From a virus: 64,000 nucleotides of DNA. This document shows positions 17,203-25,994 of this stretch, one piece after another. The number at the start of each line of letters is the position of its first letter. Within the stretch, counting starts at the first letter, position 1. Location: IMG/VR virus record IMGVR_UViG_3300045911_000143, positions 1-64,000 of that record. One strand, 5' to 3'. Both the position numbers and the translations under genes were made by a program. Under the pieces are notes generated by a model, which did no database searches, was not told the origin of the DNA, and saw nothing but the letters and a program-made list of their open reading frames with translations.

Positions 17203-17994
17203 TTATTGGAGTATTTGCATAGGGTGTTTTACTTGATATGTACCAATTAAATCACCTATATCTCCCCAATAAACTCCACTGTTAAGATTAAGTATACCTA
17301 CAATTTTAGTAGCCCCAGAAAATCCTATCTGTTTATCTATTCTAACAGACTTAGAAGGATTTTCACCATAATTTAAGGTTCTTAGTCGTCTTGTCAATTT
17401 ATCTTGTTCTCGTTTTATATCTGCGGGCTGTTGTTCTATTGCGGAATCGACAATAACAGTAATGTATTCTTTCAAATCTTTTTCAAGATATGGTTTTAAC
17501 TTTTCATAATGTTTCTTATTACTTGATGTAACCATTTTCTCTTCGATTATTTTAAGACACATTTTTACTTGTTCTTTTACAAAATCATAGAAAACATCAT
17601 CTGAAATTTCATAATCATGCTCATTTAATAATTTCTTCAAATTTACGTCAATGGTATGGTGAATACTTGCTGAAACATAATCTTCATCTATGATTGTCTC
17701 TCTTTCTTGAGCCTTAATCACAACTATTATTTCAGGACTTTTGGTTTTAAAACTAATTTCTTTGGCCGCCGTGATTGCAGCTTGTTTGTCTTTAGACATA
17801 TAAACGCCATAAAGTGGAGTTTGTGGTATGTGAAAATAAGCTTCTATTTCATCACTTCCGTAGCCATCTTCACTTTTATTTGGAATAAGGCCATGTTTTA
17901 GTATAGAACGGAGATATGCTCCTCCTGTTCCATGATAAAAATATTTCTTTTCCTTAGAAAATTTTGCTTCTTTTAAAATATCAAAAATAAACAT
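17203..17994 (-). CDS. ADP-ribosyltransferase/PARP-fold-like protein with capsid-targeting-like leader
   Basis: 263 aa. After the leader MFIFDILKE-A (L-K-E cleavage-like site) comes Y-F-Y-H-G-T-G-G-A-Y-L-R-S-I-L-K-H-G-L (about 18-36), the usual NAD-binding His strand and following helix of ART/PARP/KptA folds, then G-V-Y-M-S-K-D (about 63-69), the second signature. The third catalytic position is not obvious. Long helical insert about 110-210. T4 packages the ADP-ribosyltransferase Alt behind a comparable leader, which is why this is notable. An RNA 2'-phosphotransferase-like role is an alternative. Confidence 0.5.
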   Translation of the reverse strand: MFIFDILKEAKFSKEKKYFYHGTGGAYLRSILKHGLIPNKSEDGYGSDEIEAYFHIPQTPLYGVYMSKDKQAAITAAKEISFKTKSPEIIVVIKAQERETIIDEDYVSASIHHTIDVNLKKLLNEHDYEISDDVFYDFVKEQVKMCLKIIEEKMVTSSNKKHYEKLKPYLEKDLKEYITVIVDSAIEQQPADIKREQDKLTRRLRTLNYGENPSKSVRIDKQIGFSGATKIVGILNLNSGVYWGDIGDLIGTYQVKHPMQILQ

Positions 17995-18047
17995 TTCTCA
18001 ATCAACTGTTTTTAGTATTTATTAAATAGTAATGGGAGATATAAAAT

Positions 18048-18581
18048 ATGATAGATATACCAGTTATTCGAAATCCTTTAACATATGAATCTAGATCATT
18101 TACATTATTATTGATGGATATAATTTTTAGCGAATGTGAAATATACTCAGATATTAGATATCCCGGTTCGTACTATATAGATGCTGTAGAAAAATTAAGA
18201 GAAGGTTTTTTTAAAGTCAATTCTTCCGATGAAGAATGGTCAAAATTTGAAAGATACGAAAATGCTTTATCAAACGAAAAAATTCAAATAACCAGAGAAA
18301 TGGATTATAATCTTTGTAAGAGATTCTATGAGCTATACAATCCATTCGGCAGCATCACGGATAGAGTCAAAAGTTTATTTACAAGTATAAAGATTCTACA
18401 TGATGAATTTCCATTTGTAAGAGAAATGATGATTTATGGTTTGATAAAATGTATTCAAAACTTTGACTACATAAGAACACAGAGAATTTATAGACACTAT
18501 AAAGATATATTTGGTAAATCATATAGTGAAATTACAGTTGATGATTATAGTAATTTAAAAAATATAAAAATAAATATTTAA
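18048..18581 (+). CDS. Hypothetical protein
   Basis: 177 aa, GGGAGAT before the ATG. Mostly helical and rich in Tyr and Arg. First gene of the run that leads into the glycan cluster. No family recognised. Confidence 0.6.
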   Translation: MIDIPVIRNPLTYESRSFTLLLMDIIFSECEIYSDIRYPGSYYIDAVEKLREGFFKVNSSDEEWSKFERYENALSNEKIQITREMDYNLCKRFYELYNPFGSITDRVKSLFTSIKILHDEFPFVREMMIYGLIKCIQNFDYIRTQRIYRHYKDIFGKSYSEITVDDYSNLKNIKINI

Positions 18582-18594
18582 AATATGGAAATAT

Positions 18595-19239
18595 ATGAAA
18601 GTTGACTTTGGTAATAGAAAATGGAACGGTAATGGTAGCATATGGTATAAAGACCAAGTGATGATGCAAAGCGAACTGATATATCCAGTTTTTGAAGAAT
18701 TTTTTAAGATTAATAAGTTTGATAAAATGATAGAGATAGGCACGGCATATGCAGGATTTTCTTTATTCTTGGAAGATTTAACAAAAAAAGATGGAACAAA
18801 AATAATAAGTTATGATATTATGCCTATAGAAAATATGCCGTTTCATGAAGCGTCACCAAACAAAAGAATTGAAAAATCAAAATATGTATTAGAGTCATCC
18901 ATTGACTTTAGGATAAAAAATACATACACTCAAGAAGTTCAGCAAGAAATCAAAGATATTATCCATTCATCTGGTCGATGTGCAGTATTCTGTGATGGCG
19001 GAAATAAGCCTAAAGAGTTAAATATTTTTGCTAATATTATAAAGTCAGGAGACTTTATTTTTGCACATGATTATGCACAATCGCCTGAATACTATTCAGA
19101 AAATATTTTAAATAAATATTGGCGTTGGTCTGATTGTTTTTATAGTGATATAAAAGACTCTGTTGAAAGCAATAATATAAAATTATATTATCCAGAATAT
19201 TTTGAAAAAGTTGCATGGTTTTGTGGAATTAAAGAATGA
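18595..19239 (+). CDS. Class I SAM-dependent methyltransferase-like protein
   Basis: 214 aa. Motif I reads M-I-E-I-G-T-A-Y-A-G-F (about 45-55), a post-I acidic S-Y-D follows (about 74), and C-D-G-G-N-K-P-K-E-L (about 135-144) resembles the Methyltransf_24/cephalosporin-hydroxylase-like group, which often acts on sugars. The stop overlaps the GT10-like start. Its place at the head of three glycosyltransferases suggests sugar O-methylation (inference). Confidence 0.65.
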   Translation: MKVDFGNRKWNGNGSIWYKDQVMMQSELIYPVFEEFFKINKFDKMIEIGTAYAGFSLFLEDLTKKDGTKIISYDIMPIENMPFHEASPNKRIEKSKYVLESSIDFRIKNTYTQEVQQEIKDIIHSSGRCAVFCDGGNKPKELNIFANIIKSGDFIFAHDYAQSPEYYSENILNKYWRWSDCFYSDIKDSVESNNIKLYYPEYFEKVAWFCGIKE

Positions 19240-20231
19240 AAACAATAAGAATAACAAGAGCAAATTTTCCAGAAAATGGAATGTTTTCATGGATGAATTA
19301 TTTTAAATGGATATTAGAAAAGAAATATAATGTAATAATTGATTCAAAAACCCCTGATATTGTTTTTTGGACTAACTTCCATAATGAGGGGAAGAATATA
19401 GATCATTATACAAAAGACTTAAATCACACTATAGATAAGTTCCCAAATGCAAAAAAAATCTTTATAACTGGTGAATATTTTAATCATAGTGCATACTCAA
19501 ATGTTTTAGCTTCAGGCGAAGATCATTATGCGCTTGGATTCTGTGATGCAATGGAACATGAGTCTAGATATTTGAGATTTCCAACTTATGTACTTGATAC
19601 TTGGGTGCTTTATGATGAGTCTAGAATATTTGATGAACCTTTCTCTTGGTTGACTAAACCAAAAGACCCCGAGAAAATGTTCAATAAATTTAAGCGTTTC
19701 TGCTCTATTGTTCAAGCCAGTGATAATCCAGTGCGTGGTAAGCTGTTTGATTTACTTATAAAATACAAACCTATTAAAAGTTCTGGCCCTTGGCGACCAA
19801 CTGTAGAACCAAACGAGTTGCCAGAAAAATATTTGTACTTACAACCGGAATACATTGGTCGTGTAGATGGATTAACATATAGAAGTAAAATTGAATTCTT
19901 CAAAGATTGTAAATTTAATATAGCGTTTCAATTCACTGATACTCCATGTTTAACACAAGAGAAGATTGTACATGCATTTGCAGCAGGAACTATTCCTATA
20001 TTTCATGGTAATAATAGAATATCTGAAGACTTTAATCCTGAAAGTTTTATCAATGCTCACAGTTTTAATTCTTTTGAAGAGTTGACGGAGTATGTTATAA
20101 AAGTAGATCAGGATGATAATTTATGTAAGAAAATATTGGCAGCCCCATATTGTCATAATAATACTTTACCTGAATACTATTCTTCTGAAAGATTGCTATC
20201 ATTTTTCGAAAAGGTGATAAATGCAATATAA
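19236..20231 (+). CDS. GT10 family alpha-1,3-fucosyltransferase-like glycosyltransferase
   Basis: 331 aa. The GT10 signature runs from about 225 to 285: C-K-F-N-I-A-F-Q-F, T-Q-E-K-I-V-H-A-F-A-A-G-T-I-P-I, H-G-N, D-F-N-P-E-S-F-I-N-A-H-S-F. These bind the GDP-sugar in bacterial and animal fucosyltransferases. No membrane anchor, as in bacterial and viral members. Overlaps both neighbours (ATGA and 11 bp), so it is one operon. Confidence 0.85.
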   Translation: MKTIRITRANFPENGMFSWMNYFKWILEKKYNVIIDSKTPDIVFWTNFHNEGKNIDHYTKDLNHTIDKFPNAKKIFITGEYFNHSAYSNVLASGEDHYALGFCDAMEHESRYLRFPTYVLDTWVLYDESRIFDEPFSWLTKPKDPEKMFNKFKRFCSIVQASDNPVRGKLFDLLIKYKPIKSSGPWRPTVEPNELPEKYLYLQPEYIGRVDGLTYRSKIEFFKDCKFNIAFQFTDTPCLTQEKIVHAFAAGTIPIFHGNNRISEDFNPESFINAHSFNSFEELTEYVIKVDQDDNLCKKILAAPYCHNNTLPEYYSSERLLSFFEKVINAI

Positions 20232-20958
20232 TATATTATTCTGTACTTTAGCAGTTGGTAAAGAATATAATGGCTATGCACAAAGATTATATCACACATT
20301 ACAAAAAGTCCTCGGTTGTCCATTATTAATAGTAACTGATAACATAGAATATTTTAAAAATACACCTAAGAATAATTTAATTCTTCGAGAATTAACAAAA
20401 AATTATAAAACAGAAATAAATTGGGCTAATAATTATGCCCCCTTTAACTATAATTTAAAATTTCTTCCTATAAAATTCGCTAGAAAAGATTCAAAAGAAA
20501 ATAAAAAATTTGATTTCATTTTCTTTGTGGATTGTGATTGGTTTTTAAGACAATCTCATTCTAAGCATAAATTTAATTTAGAGTTGCAAGGGCTTGGCGA
20601 ATACGATGCTTTAGCTGGAAGAGATTTGAGATTATTTCATGAGAAGCAAAATAGACAACTAATCCCTATACAAAAGTTAGAACTTTACAACTTATATAAT
20701 ACAACTAAGTATGATCAAGCTCAAATCGTCAATGAACAATATCTTTTATTTCGAAATAGTGATAAATTAGATGTGTTTATTGAATCATGGGAAAAATTAG
20801 AAAAGATATGCTCCGATAATAATGGAATTGCATATGCTGAAGGTTTAGAGATAGGAATGTCTGCAATAGATGCTAATATTAAATTTAAGATATCTAATAT
20901 TGTAGGAGATTTATTTTGGTTTTATAGTAATAAACAATTAACATATTTCGGAGCATAA
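20221..20958 (+). CDS. GT-A-type glycosyltransferase-like protein
   Basis: 245 aa. F-F-V-D-C-D-W-F (about 100-107) provides a D-x-D metal/nucleotide-sugar motif and I-V-N-E-Q-Y-L-L-F-R marks a conserved downstream strand. Family not assigned. It lies between the GT10 and PLOD-like genes with tight spacing. Confidence 0.6.
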   Translation: MQYNILFCTLAVGKEYNGYAQRLYHTLQKVLGCPLLIVTDNIEYFKNTPKNNLILRELTKNYKTEINWANNYAPFNYNLKFLPIKFARKDSKENKKFDFIFFVDCDWFLRQSHSKHKFNLELQGLGEYDALAGRDLRLFHEKQNRQLIPIQKLELYNLYNTTKYDQAQIVNEQYLLFRNSDKLDVFIESWEKLEKICSDNNGIAYAEGLEIGMSAIDANIKFKISNIVGDLFWFYSNKQLTYFGA

Positions 20959-20959
20959 A

Positions 20960-21694
20960 ATGAAAGATTTAATAGTGGTAACTGTATTATATAACTATCC
21001 AACTTTTGCTTTACCTATTTTTTACAATAGAGCTTTACAATATTTTGAACCAACAGACATACATACATTTAGATTTGAAAGTTTTAATGATGAAGAGTAT
21101 ATAAAATTCTCTAACGGAGAAAATGATTACTACTCAAAACTGTTCTTTTATAAAACAGTAAAGTTGGTGCGAGAACTACGGAATATTCAGAACGAATCTG
21201 AGCATATCTTGTTTTTGGACGCGCTAGACACTGCAATTATAAAAGATAAAAACACAATACTTGAAAGGTTTAAATCATTTGATTGCGACATTGTTTTAGG
21301 TGCTGAAAAGGGATTGTGGCCTGTTACGGAGTTTACCGACCAGTATAATAAAATTCCTTCTTCACATGAAACTAAATACTTGAACTCTGGTACTTATATT
21401 GGTAAAACATATAAGGTTATAGAGGCTTTAAATAAAATTGTTACTTTTGGTAGAGAAAAAGTTTTAGAAGACCAAGGTGCTTGGACTCGCCTTTTTTTAT
21501 CAAATGAAATGAATATAAAAATAGACTATGATAGAAAATTATTTTTTTCTACACATGAGTCAAAGGAAAAACTCATTATAGAGAATGGTGAATTTAAAGG
21601 ATTTCTAGATACTGATCCTTGTGTTATTCATGATAACGGTCCATACAATGATCAATTGACTTTTAAACTAGCTGAATACTATAAAATAGGTTAA
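20960..21694 (+). CDS. PLOD/collagen-type glycosyltransferase-like protein
   Basis: 244 aa. The pattern I-L-F-L-D-A-L-D-T-A-I (about 83-93), D-I-V-L-G-A-E, Y-L-N-S-G-T-Y-I-G, E-D-Q-G-A-W-T and C-V-I-H-D-N-G-P follows the glycosyltransferase domain of lysyl hydroxylase/PLOD and procollagen galactosyltransferases. Such domains transfer Gal or Glc to hydroxylated repeat proteins. Together with the Thr-Pro stalk genes this supports a protein-glycosylation role (inference). Confidence 0.7.
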   Translation: MKDLIVVTVLYNYPTFALPIFYNRALQYFEPTDIHTFRFESFNDEEYIKFSNGENDYYSKLFFYKTVKLVRELRNIQNESEHILFLDALDTAIIKDKNTILERFKSFDCDIVLGAEKGLWPVTEFTDQYNKIPSSHETKYLNSGTYIGKTYKVIEALNKIVTFGREKVLEDQGAWTRLFLSNEMNIKIDYDRKLFFSTHESKEKLIIENGEFKGFLDTDPCVIHDNGPYNDQLTFKLAEYYKIG

Positions 21695-21697
21695 TTT

Positions 21698-21820
21698 ATG
21701 AAAATATCACAAAAAATAGGTGACATATTGATTAGGTTTTCGATTGCCTGTATAATTGGCTTAATATTTGGCTTATTATTTATTTTAGGATTTTCTTTAG
21801 CATTTTTTCTGTTGAGTTAA
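21698..21820 (+). CDS. Small single-pass membrane protein
   Basis: 40 aa, ATG 21698, 3 bp after the PLOD-like stop. A basic N-terminus is followed by about 25 hydrophobic residues (IACIIGLIFGLLFILGF). Function unknown. Confidence 0.55.
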   Translation: MKISQKIGDILIRFSIACIIGLIFGLLFILGFSLAFFLLS

Positions 21821-21823
21821 TAT

Positions 21824-22198
21824 ATGAACATTATCAAAGATTTAAACAAGACAGAAAATAAATTATTTCACATCGGGGAACAATTTATACTAAAAGTTGA
21901 AAAAGTTGAAAAACATGCAGATTGTTTTATCATAAAAACTGATCTTTATGAAAAAGATTTTTCAGATAGTCCAATATGCAATATTAATTTTAACATTCCA
22001 ATTTTAACAGTAGAATACGATAATTCAGTATATGAAAATGAGAACAATATACAAAAACAAAAAATTATTGCTTTTAATAAAGTATTAATAGAAAATAATT
22101 CATCCTTTTTATCAAAAAAGATGTTGTTTCAAATTAATGAACAATCTTTGAATATTATTCAAACTAATTTTAAGGAAATAGTTAATTATGAATGCTGA
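21824..22198 (+). CDS. Hypothetical protein
   Basis: 124 aa, 3 bp after the small membrane protein. Predicted beta-rich. Overlaps the next gene by 11 bp. Unknown. Confidence 0.55.
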   Translation: MNIIKDLNKTENKLFHIGEQFILKVEKVEKHADCFIIKTDLYEKDFSDSPICNINFNIPILTVEYDNSVYENENNIQKQKIIAFNKVLIENNSSFLSKKMLFQINEQSLNIIQTNFKEIVNYEC

Positions 22199-22664
22199 TT
22201 CGGTTGTCGAAGTTAACTTAGAAGAAGAAATATTGTTTAACGTTCTAGGGTTATTTTCTAGAATTGATTGTAATGAAATTATATTTCAGTCTAAGAAGGT
22301 TAACTTTAATGAAGGCATTCTTTATCTTTGTTATGAAATGAATGGAGAACGTCAAATAAGCATAGATATTTATTCTTCCAAAAATAATATCTTTATTTTA
22401 ATAAATGAATTGGATTTTAGATTCAACAAAAATGATCCATATTTTTCATCTTATGCAATTATAGGTTCTTATAGTAAGAAAAATGAAGCATTAATCTTAA
22501 ATGCTGCTCTTCAAAGTGTAGACGTAACTAAAATATTTGAATTTATGCACCAAAATAAAAATAAAGAAACATCTCAATTCTTTGAAGATGCGGTCAGCGC
22601 ACATATTGATGACATAAATTCTATTCATATTCTTAAAAAATATAATTTAAAAATTCAAAAATGA
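22188..22664 (+). CDS. Hypothetical protein
   Basis: 158 aa, acidic, coupled to both neighbours by overlaps. No recognised motif. Confidence 0.55.
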   Translation: MNADSVVEVNLEEEILFNVLGLFSRIDCNEIIFQSKKVNFNEGILYLCYEMNGERQISIDIYSSKNNIFILINELDFRFNKNDPYFSSYAIIGSYSKKNEALILNAALQSVDVTKIFEFMHQNKNKETSQFFEDAVSAHIDDINSIHILKKYNLKIQK

Positions 22665-23137
22665 TATTAGAATCTAATTTTGAAAAGGAATTTTCAAAAC
22701 ACCTTTCTTACTGCAGGGATGAATTTTATGAAAATGTAAGGAATGATGTTAATGTAGCATTGAAGAGTGGTATAAAAATCAATAACTTAAATATCCAAAA
22801 AGCTATTATAGCTGAAGCACTGTTTAAAGATACATACGAAAAGTTTGCAATTAATGTCAAAAGATTAATTATTGAAAAGTTTAAAACACACAAAATAGAA
22901 CAGCGTTTAAATAGTATAAACTCTTTTTTCTCAGAAATGTGGAAGATAGGGTTTTCTTGGAAAAATGACATAGAAGAAATAATTATATTCTTTACATTTG
23001 ATCAAAATGATAATATTTTATATCAATGTAATAAATTAGATTATTCCTATTTTATAAAGGAAAAATATTCAACACCACTAAGCAAAATTGAGAAACCATT
23101 TCCAGATTGGTTTGTAAATTCACTTAAATTAAACTGA
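22661..23137 (+). CDS. Hypothetical protein
   Basis: 158 aa, ATGA overlap with the previous gene, mostly helical in the first two thirds. Last gene of the operon that starts with the methyltransferase. Unknown. Confidence 0.55.
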   Translation: MILESNFEKEFSKHLSYCRDEFYENVRNDVNVALKSGIKINNLNIQKAIIAEALFKDTYEKFAINVKRLIIEKFKTHKIEQRLNSINSFFSEMWKIGFSWKNDIEEIIIFFTFDQNDNILYQCNKLDYSYFIKEKYSTPLSKIEKPFPDWFVNSLKLN

Positions 23138-23165
23138 TATATAGAAACAAATATGAGGACAAAAC

Positions 23166-23417
23166 ATGATAAAAATGACTGATGTTGTATTTAATAAAGA
23201 AAGAAAATTCGGCTCTGCTGATTCATATATTCATACACACGTACAATTAGATGACGGAAAAGTTACACCCGCTCTTTTCACACCTAATGAAATTAGTAAA
23301 GGTATAAAGCGAGCTTCTGAAAACCCAGAAGACGTAAAAGACTTTACTGAACCAAGTCTTTGGAATTTTTTCATTTATAAATTGAAAAAGTGGTATAAAT
23401 TTATGTTCAGCTATTAA
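23166..23417 (+). CDS. Hypothetical protein
   Basis: 83 aa with GAGGAC upstream. The C-terminus S-L-W-N-F-F-I-Y-K-L-K-K-W-Y-K-F is amphipathic and aromatic, possibly membrane-active. It runs convergently into the lysozyme gene with a 4-bp overlap of ends. Confidence 0.6.
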   Translation: MIKMTDVVFNKERKFGSADSYIHTHVQLDDGKVTPALFTPNEISKGIKRASENPEDVKDFTEPSLWNFFIYKLKKWYKFMFSY

Positions 23418-23842
23418 CCTTTTAATAATTCTGCTGTACGTTTTGCTCTATTTGGCAACTGATTTGCCCATTTACTTTTAAGTACTTGGGCAGAAGCTTC
23501 TTGTAATTTACCAGCATTTAAAAATGTTAAAGTTTGTTTAAATTTAGAAAATCTAACATAACCTAAATTGAATGCCATATCCACTATACCCAATTTAGTC
23601 TTATATGGAAGAGAATCAAAATTTTTTACTAATAGTCTTGCAATCTTAACTGCTTCATTGAAATCTTCTTTCAGTTGCTGAATAGCCTTTTGTTTTGTCC
23701 ATCTTATATTTTTGAATTTTTCATCTTTTCCTAGCATATGACCAACACCGATGGTCCAGTAACCGAATATATCAGGATAACTTTTTAATCTTAGTCCTTC
23801 TTCAAAAATGAAGTGATTTTCAATCTGTTTTGAATATTCCAT
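23414..23842 (-). CDS. T4-type lysozyme (GH24 endolysin)
   Basis: 142 aa. The catalytic region E15-G-L-R-L-K, D24, G-Y-W-T30-I-G-V-G-H matches T4 lysozyme E11-D20-T26, and the C-terminal W-x-x-Q-x-P-N-R-A-K-R matches as well. It cleaves the MurNAc-GlcNAc bond of peptidoglycan. No signal sequence, so release would depend on a holin. It is shorter than T4 lysozyme (164 aa), mainly from a missing loop. Confidence 0.95.
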   Translation of the reverse strand: MEYSKQIENHFIFEEGLRLKSYPDIFGYWTIGVGHMLGKDEKFKNIRWTKQKAIQQLKEDFNEAVKIARLLVKNFDSLPYKTKLGIVDMAFNLGYVRFSKFKQTLTFLNAGKLQEASAQVLKSKWANQLPNRAKRTAELLKG

Positions 23843-23866
23843 AATAATCCCTTATAGTGCATCTAT

Positions 23867-24559
23867 TTAAATTTCATGTATGATAAATTCAATTTCTTCA
23901 TCATTACGAATATGTGGGAGCGCAACAGCGCATAACCGTTGTCTAAATCCACACCCTATATCTATGTTTATAACATTATTGTACTTATAAGGTTTTAAAT
24001 CTTTTGGGGGCGTATGACCGTGTACAACCATTTTAGTGTGTGTATCATAATATTGTGGTTCCATTCTACCCCATATTACAAAGTCTTCCTTTTGTTTGTT
24101 AACAGGTAATTGCTTATTAAATGCGCCATGCACAAAGGTGTAATCAACATCATTATATAACAACACAGTTTTGGTTTGTATAAATTTTTTTATATAATTA
24201 TATTCTTTTGTAGTAAATACATGTTGGGGATTATTAAAATTAATTCTAATTTCTTTAAGAAATGTTTCACCGCCATTTTCTAACCACATTTGCATAACTT
24301 TTTTATCAGTTTCTGCTTCAATAAACATTTTCTCGTGGTTGCCATATAAAAATATATGTTGAATATCATTTCTATCTTTGAGTTTATTTAAAAAATCTAT
24401 GACTTTAAAATTTTCTTTTCCTCTATCAATATAATCACCCAAAAAAATTATTTTTGCACCGAATGGGTCATTTTTAGTTTCAATATGTTTTAAGATTTTG
24501 TCATAGATTCTACATAAAAGTGTGAAATTCCCATGAATGTCACCGACTGCATATATCAT
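23867..24559 (-). CDS. PPP-family serine/threonine protein phosphatase-like metallophosphatase
   Basis: 230 aa. Metal-site motifs in order: G-D7-I-H9-G, G-D42-Y-I-D45-R-G, G-N74-H75-E, then V-H-G-A and V-H-G-H-T-P. This is the arrangement of lambda phosphatase and bacterial PrpA/B enzymes. It probably dephosphorylates proteins or is an ApaH-like hydrolase. AAGGATTAAAT precedes the start. Confidence 0.85.
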   Translation of the reverse strand: MIYAVGDIHGNFTLLCRIYDKILKHIETKNDPFGAKIIFLGDYIDRGKENFKVIDFLNKLKDRNDIQHIFLYGNHEKMFIEAETDKKVMQMWLENGGETFLKEIRINFNNPQHVFTTKEYNYIKKFIQTKTVLLYNDVDYTFVHGAFNKQLPVNKQKEDFVIWGRMEPQYYDTHTKMVVHGHTPPKDLKPYKYNNVINIDIGCGFRQRLCAVALPHIRNDEEIEFIIHEI

Positions 24560-24602
24560 ATTTAATCCTTTTTATATTATAACAAATAATTTTTTCAAAC
24601 AT

Positions 24603-24610
24603 TATAAATA
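24603..24610 (+). promoter_or_regulatory. T4-like late promoter
   Basis: TATAAATA 31 bp upstream of the secreted-protein gene, followed by AAGGAGAAATAAA as ribosome-binding site. Confidence 0.6.
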
Positions 24611-24641
24611 GAGTAGGGGATTATATTCAAGGAGAAATAAA

Positions 24642-25136
24642 ATGTTTAAGTATATATTAGGTCTAATCATGATCTTAGTTGCTGGAAGTGTAAATGCTGG
24701 TCTACCGGTGTGTACGTCTGGTGCTTTTTTTGAACCTGAAAGAGCAGGTGAAGGAGTTTTATTGACTGTTTCTAATGAACTCATCACTGGAGGTCTTTTT
24801 ACATATGACTACGTAAATGGATTTGTTACAAACACAGTACCAGTAAAAACTTGGTATAGTTTGGGTCCAGTGGTCAATGATGGTACCGTAAATACAGTGG
24901 TTTTACCAGTTTATGAAACCAAAGCTTTAGGACCAGCAAGCGGACCATTAGTTGTAGAGACTCGTGAAGTTGGTTTTGCTGAATTTACTTTTGTTGATAC
25001 ACAAACATTAAGATTTAGCTATAATATTGGTCAATTCTTATATCCAACTTGTGATTTCGGTCCACTGCCATTCTGGTGCCAGAGACGAGATGTTATTCTT
25101 AAGAGAGCTTCTGCAGTTCTTCCACAGTGCTTGTGA
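24642..25136 (+). CDS. Secreted or periplasmic protein with Sec signal peptide
   Basis: 164 aa. MFKYILGLIMILVAGSVNA is a textbook signal peptide with A-x-A-type cleavage near residue 19. The mature part has several Cys pairs suited to disulphides (C24 and later C-x-x-x-x-x-x-x-x-x-C near the end) and F-F-E-P-E-R-A-G-E-G, which resembles a repeat in bacterial exported proteins. A phage gene exporting a product from the infected cell is unusual. Monocistronic: own late promoter and terminator. Confidence 0.7.
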   Translation: MFKYILGLIMILVAGSVNAGLPVCTSGAFFEPERAGEGVLLTVSNELITGGLFTYDYVNGFVTNTVPVKTWYSLGPVVNDGTVNTVVLPVYETKALGPASGPLVVETREVGFAEFTFVDTQTLRFSYNIGQFLYPTCDFGPLPFWCQRRDVILKRASAVLPQCL

Positions 25137-25163
25137 TTGACATATCTGTTATTTTTGTGATAT

Positions 25164-25191
25164 AAAAACCCCTCAACCCGAGGGGTTTTTT
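25164..25191 (+). terminator. Intrinsic terminator
   Basis: AAAAACCCCTC-AACC-CGAGGGGTTTTTT: perfect GC stem with U-run, after the secreted-protein gene. Confidence 0.9.
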
Positions 25192-25195
25192 ATTC

Positions 25196-25549
25196 ATGGC
25201 AGGAATTATAAAACTATTTGAATCTTCTAACTTTATACAAAAATATGTCGTAGAAAATACGATAAGAATTAACAACTATATCGGAACTCCATCATATGAA
25301 GTAAGCATCGATATAAATGATATTGAAGAAAAATGCATTTACAATATCATCCTAGATCATACTAGAATAAATGGTAAAATATATCTTACTTGTTACTTGC
25401 ATATTGCTAATACTGTCATACTTCTTTATAATGACAATCCAAAGCATTGGGTTGATCCTATCTTGAATGAAAAATTTAAAAATTTAGAATTTGTTATTCA
25501 ACAATTCAACCGCTTTAACATCACTAAGAAAGGATTAAGCAATGTTTAA
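25196..25549 (+). CDS. Hypothetical protein with capsid-targeting-like leader
   Basis: 117 aa. N-terminus MAGIIKLFE-SSNF ends in L-F-E before Ser. The rest is beta-rich with N-P-K-H-W. It overlaps the Pth2-like gene by 8 bp. Unknown function. Confidence 0.5.
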   Translation: MAGIIKLFESSNFIQKYVVENTIRINNYIGTPSYEVSIDINDIEEKCIYNIILDHTRINGKIYLTCYLHIANTVILLYNDNPKHWVDPILNEKFKNLEFVIQQFNRFNITKKGLSNV

Positions 25550-25994
25550 CAACTATAGGATGTATTTTTTAGGAAATATGTATATCTCCCAAATACAACA
25601 TGGTATACAGGCCGCACATGTAATTGCGGAAATGTTTACAAAATACAAAAATACATCTTCTATAGAATCGGAAATACTTGATGATTGGGCTAGAAAATAT
25701 AAAACTATAATTGTATTAAATGGTGGTTATCAATCGGAATTGGAATCTGCCTTAATTAAAATACAAAATTCTTCAGTACTCCGTAAGCTTCCTTATGCTT
25801 ATTTTAGAGAGGAACAAACTGCCCTGAACGGAGCATTAACCTGTGTAGGTATTGTATTACCAGAGATATTCTATCAAGTTGATTCTGAAAAGATTAATGA
25901 GTTTCAATTTAATATGCACAAGATGTTTGGAACAGAAGAATCAGAAAAAATTACAAATTTTGTAAAATTTATACAATCTAAGAGGTTAGCATGA
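25542..25994 (+). CDS. Peptidyl-tRNA hydrolase 2-like protein
   Basis: 150 aa. [12 protein letters not shown] (about 18-29), [26 protein letters not shown] and the closing V-G-I-V-L-P follow the Pth2 fold order (K-x-A-A-Q-x-x-H-A; D-A-G-x-T; A-I-G-P). The usual first Lys is replaced, so activity is uncertain. If active it would release tRNA from stalled peptidyl-tRNA, fitting the tRNA theme of this phage. Confidence 0.6.
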   Translation: MFNNYRMYFLGNMYISQIQHGIQAAHVIAEMFTKYKNTSSIESEILDDWARKYKTIIVLNGGYQSELESALIKIQNSSVLRKLPYAYFREEQTALNGALTCVGIVLPEIFYQVDSEKINEFQFNMHKMFGTEESEKITNFVKFIQSKRLA

